Assembly (NCBI GenBank): GCA_022451835.1
Contig: JAKUNX010000075.1
Span: 1 to 8,815 of the forward strand
DNA: 8,815 nucleotides
From: Candidatus Poseidoniaceae archaeon
GTDB taxonomy: Archaea > Thermoplasmatota > Poseidoniia > Poseidoniales > Poseidoniaceae
Reading direction: 5' to 3'
Shown in pieces: positions 7,168 through 8,815 of this stretch (positions are counted from its first letter, which is position 1; each line of letters begins with the position of its first letter). Position numbers and translations under genes: made by a program. The notes beneath the pieces were generated by a model. That model was not told where the DNA came from and did no database searches. It saw only the letters and a list, made by a program, of their open reading frames with translations.

Positions 7168-8016
7168 TTAATGTAGAACTGTATCAGAATGCGTAAACAT
7201 TTCAGGATTTATCGCTAATGCGAAGATCGAGACTATCGTATTAAACGCAATAAAAGGCATTACAGAAAGGTTGAGATTGACAATCTGAGCAATTGCTTGT
7301 TGTTTTGGACTTGGTTTATGATTGTGAAATGGTGATGCTTCACCGCTAGCAATTTTCACTGAGGATTGCTTTAGAGCTTGCCAAGATGAACCAAGAACTC
7401 TTCCATAAGCAAGGATTGCTGGAGAAAATGCGACAAATGCACAGATGCTGAATATTCTAAAAGATGGGATATTAATTGAAGTAAGAATTACTGCTATAAT
7501 ACCAACAAAAATCATCCAACTAAGTGTCAATATGACATAGGAATAACTTTGCCACACATTTGAGTTTTGTAATGTGGCTTTTCCAGCCCCTACTGGTTTA
7601 ATGACTTGAGCGCCGAGAGAAGAACCACTGGAAATTACAGCTGGAATTGAGATAAATAGTAATGCTATGAGGATTGATGGTGCGTGAAATCCTTCTGACA
7701 AACCGTAATTAGTCATCAAGAACTCGAAAACAAGAATCAAAACTCCAGTCAAAGCAAAGAGGTAACTCGTGACACCAAATCTCATGCCTTTGGTCTGCAA
7801 TAGGTTTCTTGCATCTTCAACAGATCTAGTAACATTATGGACCTCATAACGTTTTTCTCCAGTTTGAAATGCTACTTGTAATCCCCTTAATTGACGTGGA
7901 ACTACACTATTCCAAAATAGGTAAGCGGTGATTGCTGCAAAGAATAAAGGAATTATGGCTGCCAACCCAAAACCATCAATGATTGGCGGTGCTGAAATCT
8001 CAAAACCTCCTTTCAC
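7168..8016 (-). CDS. Unknown six-pass membrane protein coupled to thrS
   Basis: A 282-residue membrane protein that I cannot assign to a family. About six hydrophobic segments are visible: 13-35, 80-102, 113-135, 159-181, 187-206 and 248-269. Two hydrophilic stretches separate them: 40-79, with several basic residues and likely cytosolic, and 207-245, with an HNHKPSPKQQ cluster and likely cytosolic. The glycine/serine-rich SSGSSLGAQVIKPVGAGK (129-146) follows segment 3. No catalytic motif or transporter signature stands out. The GTG start at 8016 shares the four bases GTGA with the thrS stop codon, a common sign of translational coupling. Unusually, a strong AAAGGAGGT lies just after this GTG, so initiation at a downstream ATT (7998) is conceivable. 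The gene ends 27 bases before the next membrane protein, and the two may act together. Confidence 0.85.
   Translation of the reverse strand: MKGGFEISAPPIIDGFGLAAIIPLFFAAITAYLFWNSVVPRQLRGLQVAFQTGEKRYEVHNVTRSVEDARNLLQTKGMRFGVTSYLFALTGVLILVFEFLMTNYGLSEGFHAPSILIALLFISIPAVISSGSSLGAQVIKPVGAGKATLQNSNVWQSYSYVILTLSWMIFVGIIAVILTSINIPSFRIFSICAFVAFSPAILAYGRVLGSSWQALKQSSVKIASGEASPFHNHKPSPKQQAIAQIVNLNLSVMPFIAFNTIVSIFALAINPEMFTHSDTVLH
8005..8013 (-). promoter_or_regulatory. Strong Shine-Dalgarno sequence inside the start of the membrane protein gene
   Basis: AAAGGAGGT on the minus strand begins right after the GTG at 8016-8014 and partly overlaps the thrS stop. Its GGAGG core lies seven bases ahead of an in-frame ATT at 7998-7996. 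It may guide ribosomes ending thrS to restart, or it may be a chance result of the codons for Lys-Gly-Gly. Confidence 0.4.
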
Positions 8017-8815
8017 ACCAAGTTAGGCTGGGATGACTTTTCAGAAATTTCAGCAGTAATATTTGTTATGAACTCATCTAGAGCAATATCAGCTACCTGT
8101 TCGCCACTACGGGCTCTTAAGCTAACAGTATTATTTTCAGCCTCTCCATCTCCAAGAATAACCATGTATGCTGGATGTAGTTTTCGATGAGTTCTAATTT
8201 TCTTACCAATTGTATCATCGCCATCATCAATTTCAACCCGTATTCCAAATTCTCTCAGTTTTTCCGCAACTAAATTAGCGTATTCGGTGTGTTTTTGTGA
8301 GATTGTCAATATGTGACATTGAGTTGGTGAAAGCCAGGTTGGGAAACGGCCAGCAAAATGTTCAATCAATACTCCACAGAATCTTTCCATAGAGCCAAAT
8401 GGTGCTCGATGAATCATTACCGGGCGATGTAATTCACCATCTGAGCCTTTGTAAGTTAAATCAAAACGCTCAGGAAGATTGTAATCTACTTGAACAGTTC
8501 CAAGTTGCCATTCTCGGCCAATTACATCCTTGACTACGAAATCGATTTTTGGACCATAAAATGCTGCTTCACCTTCTTCTTCAGACCAATCTACGCCGAG
8601 TGATGCGGCCGCATCAAGACCCGCTTGTTCGGCCTTATACCATCGTGTTGGATCACCTACATATTTTGTAGAATCAGGATCTCTAAGTCCAACTCATACT
8701 CGATAATCAGTCATACCTAATTTGCCAAAAATAATCTGTACAAGTTCAATACACACAAGCACTTCTTGAGCAATTTGGTCTTCAGTTACAAATAAATGAG
8801 CATCATCTTGAGTAA
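8013..8815 (-). CDS. thrS: Threonyl-tRNA synthetase, C-terminal part, interrupted by an in-frame TGA
   Basis: This cytosolic class II enzyme charges tRNA-Thr. The gene enters from the right edge, so the N-terminal domains and motifs 1 and 2 lie outside the window. From the edge it reads TQDDAHLFVTEDQIAQEV, the conserved catalytic core, down to GMTDYRV, then a TGA at 8696-8694. The same frame continues as VGLRDPDSTKYVGD, GEAAFYGPKIDF, REWQLGTVQVDYNLPERFDL and motif 3 (PVMIHRAPFGSMERF, with its conserved Arg), followed by the anticodon-binding domain to residue QPNLV and a TGA at 8015-8013. Similarity is unbroken across the stop and no bases are missing, so one substitution explains it. The next in-frame ATG after the stop is only at 8417, inside motif 3, so a restart there would not give a working enzyme. 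The gene is probably essential, which makes a sequence error or a damaged variant more likely than true loss. Its stop overlaps the next gene by four bases. Confidence 0.95.
8694..8696 (-). other. In-frame TGA nonsense codon within thrS
   Basis: On the minus strand the codons run GAT TAT CGA GTA TGA GTT GGA CTT, giving D-Y-R-V-stop-V-G-L. In other ThrRS proteins this column usually holds a basic or polar residue (Lys in Escherichia coli, as I recall the alignment). A CGA (Arg) to TGA transition is the simplest origin; TGG (Trp) to TGA is the other one-step option of note. Confidence 0.9.

Noticed and set aside
8601..8616. A perfect 16-base palindrome, TGATGCGGCCGCATCA, notable for its G+C in an AT-rich stretch.
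   Set aside because: It sits inside thrS and encodes Asp-Ala-Ala-Ala-Ser in a variable linker. It has no partner copies in the window, so codon choice for Ala repeats explains it.
8694..8696. TGA read as selenocysteine or tryptophan by a recoded genetic code.
   Set aside because: Three genes in the window end with TGA, including thrS itself, and ordinary TGG codons are used for Trp. The site is not a catalytic Cys/Sec position. I saw no clear stem-loop supporting recoding.
1..8815. CRISPR arrays, insertion sequences, tRNA or rRNA genes, and a hidden defence system.
   Set aside because: No spaced direct repeats, transposase motifs, terminal inverted repeats or cloverleaf sequences were visible. 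The genes are mostly housekeeping, so the protease and the two unknown membrane proteins are the only unusual content.

Overview
The window is AT-rich, almost fully coding DNA that most likely comes from an archaeon. My best guess is a marine Euryarchaeota/Thermoplasmatota lineage such as Marine Group II (Poseidoniia). The reasons are a presenilin-type aspartyl protease of the archaeal PSH kind, archaeal-looking GGTGAT ribosome binding sites, oligo-T tracts in place of bacterial terminators, and very tight gene packing. The lineage is an inference; no rRNA or other strong taxonomic marker is present.

Layout. Bases 1-118 are a short edge region holding an inverted repeat and either the end or the start of an unresolved gene. 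On the minus strand, folC (589-1893) is followed 23 bases later by a dCMP-deaminase-like gene (119-565). Together they could supply folate cofactor and dUMP for thymidylate synthesis. Diverging from folC is a plus-strand pair. The first gene (1973-4144) is a 723-residue membrane protein carrying the YD, GLGD and PAL-like signatures of presenilin-family intramembrane proteases, with a roughly 370-residue propeller-like domain inserted between its third and fourth membrane segments. The second, 8 bases further on, is seryl-tRNA synthetase (4153-5445). A single TAATAAAA element may serve as a back-to-back promoter for the two divergent units.

The right part is a minus-strand operon read from the window end: thrS (8815 to 8013, its 5' part outside the window), then a six-pass membrane protein of unknown function (8016-7168, sharing GTGA with the thrS stop), then a protein with three membrane segments, TPR-like helices and a C-terminal region of unknown kind (7140-5446). 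The last gene's stop codon abuts the serS stop codon with no base between them.

Points most worth a second look: the protease with an extracytoplasmic propeller insert, which looks like a sensor or adaptor fused to an intramembrane protease; an in-frame TGA in the conserved core of thrS (8694-8696); the two unknown membrane proteins coupled to thrS; and the compact divergent promoter region. No tRNA, rRNA, CRISPR array, insertion sequence or phage gene was seen.
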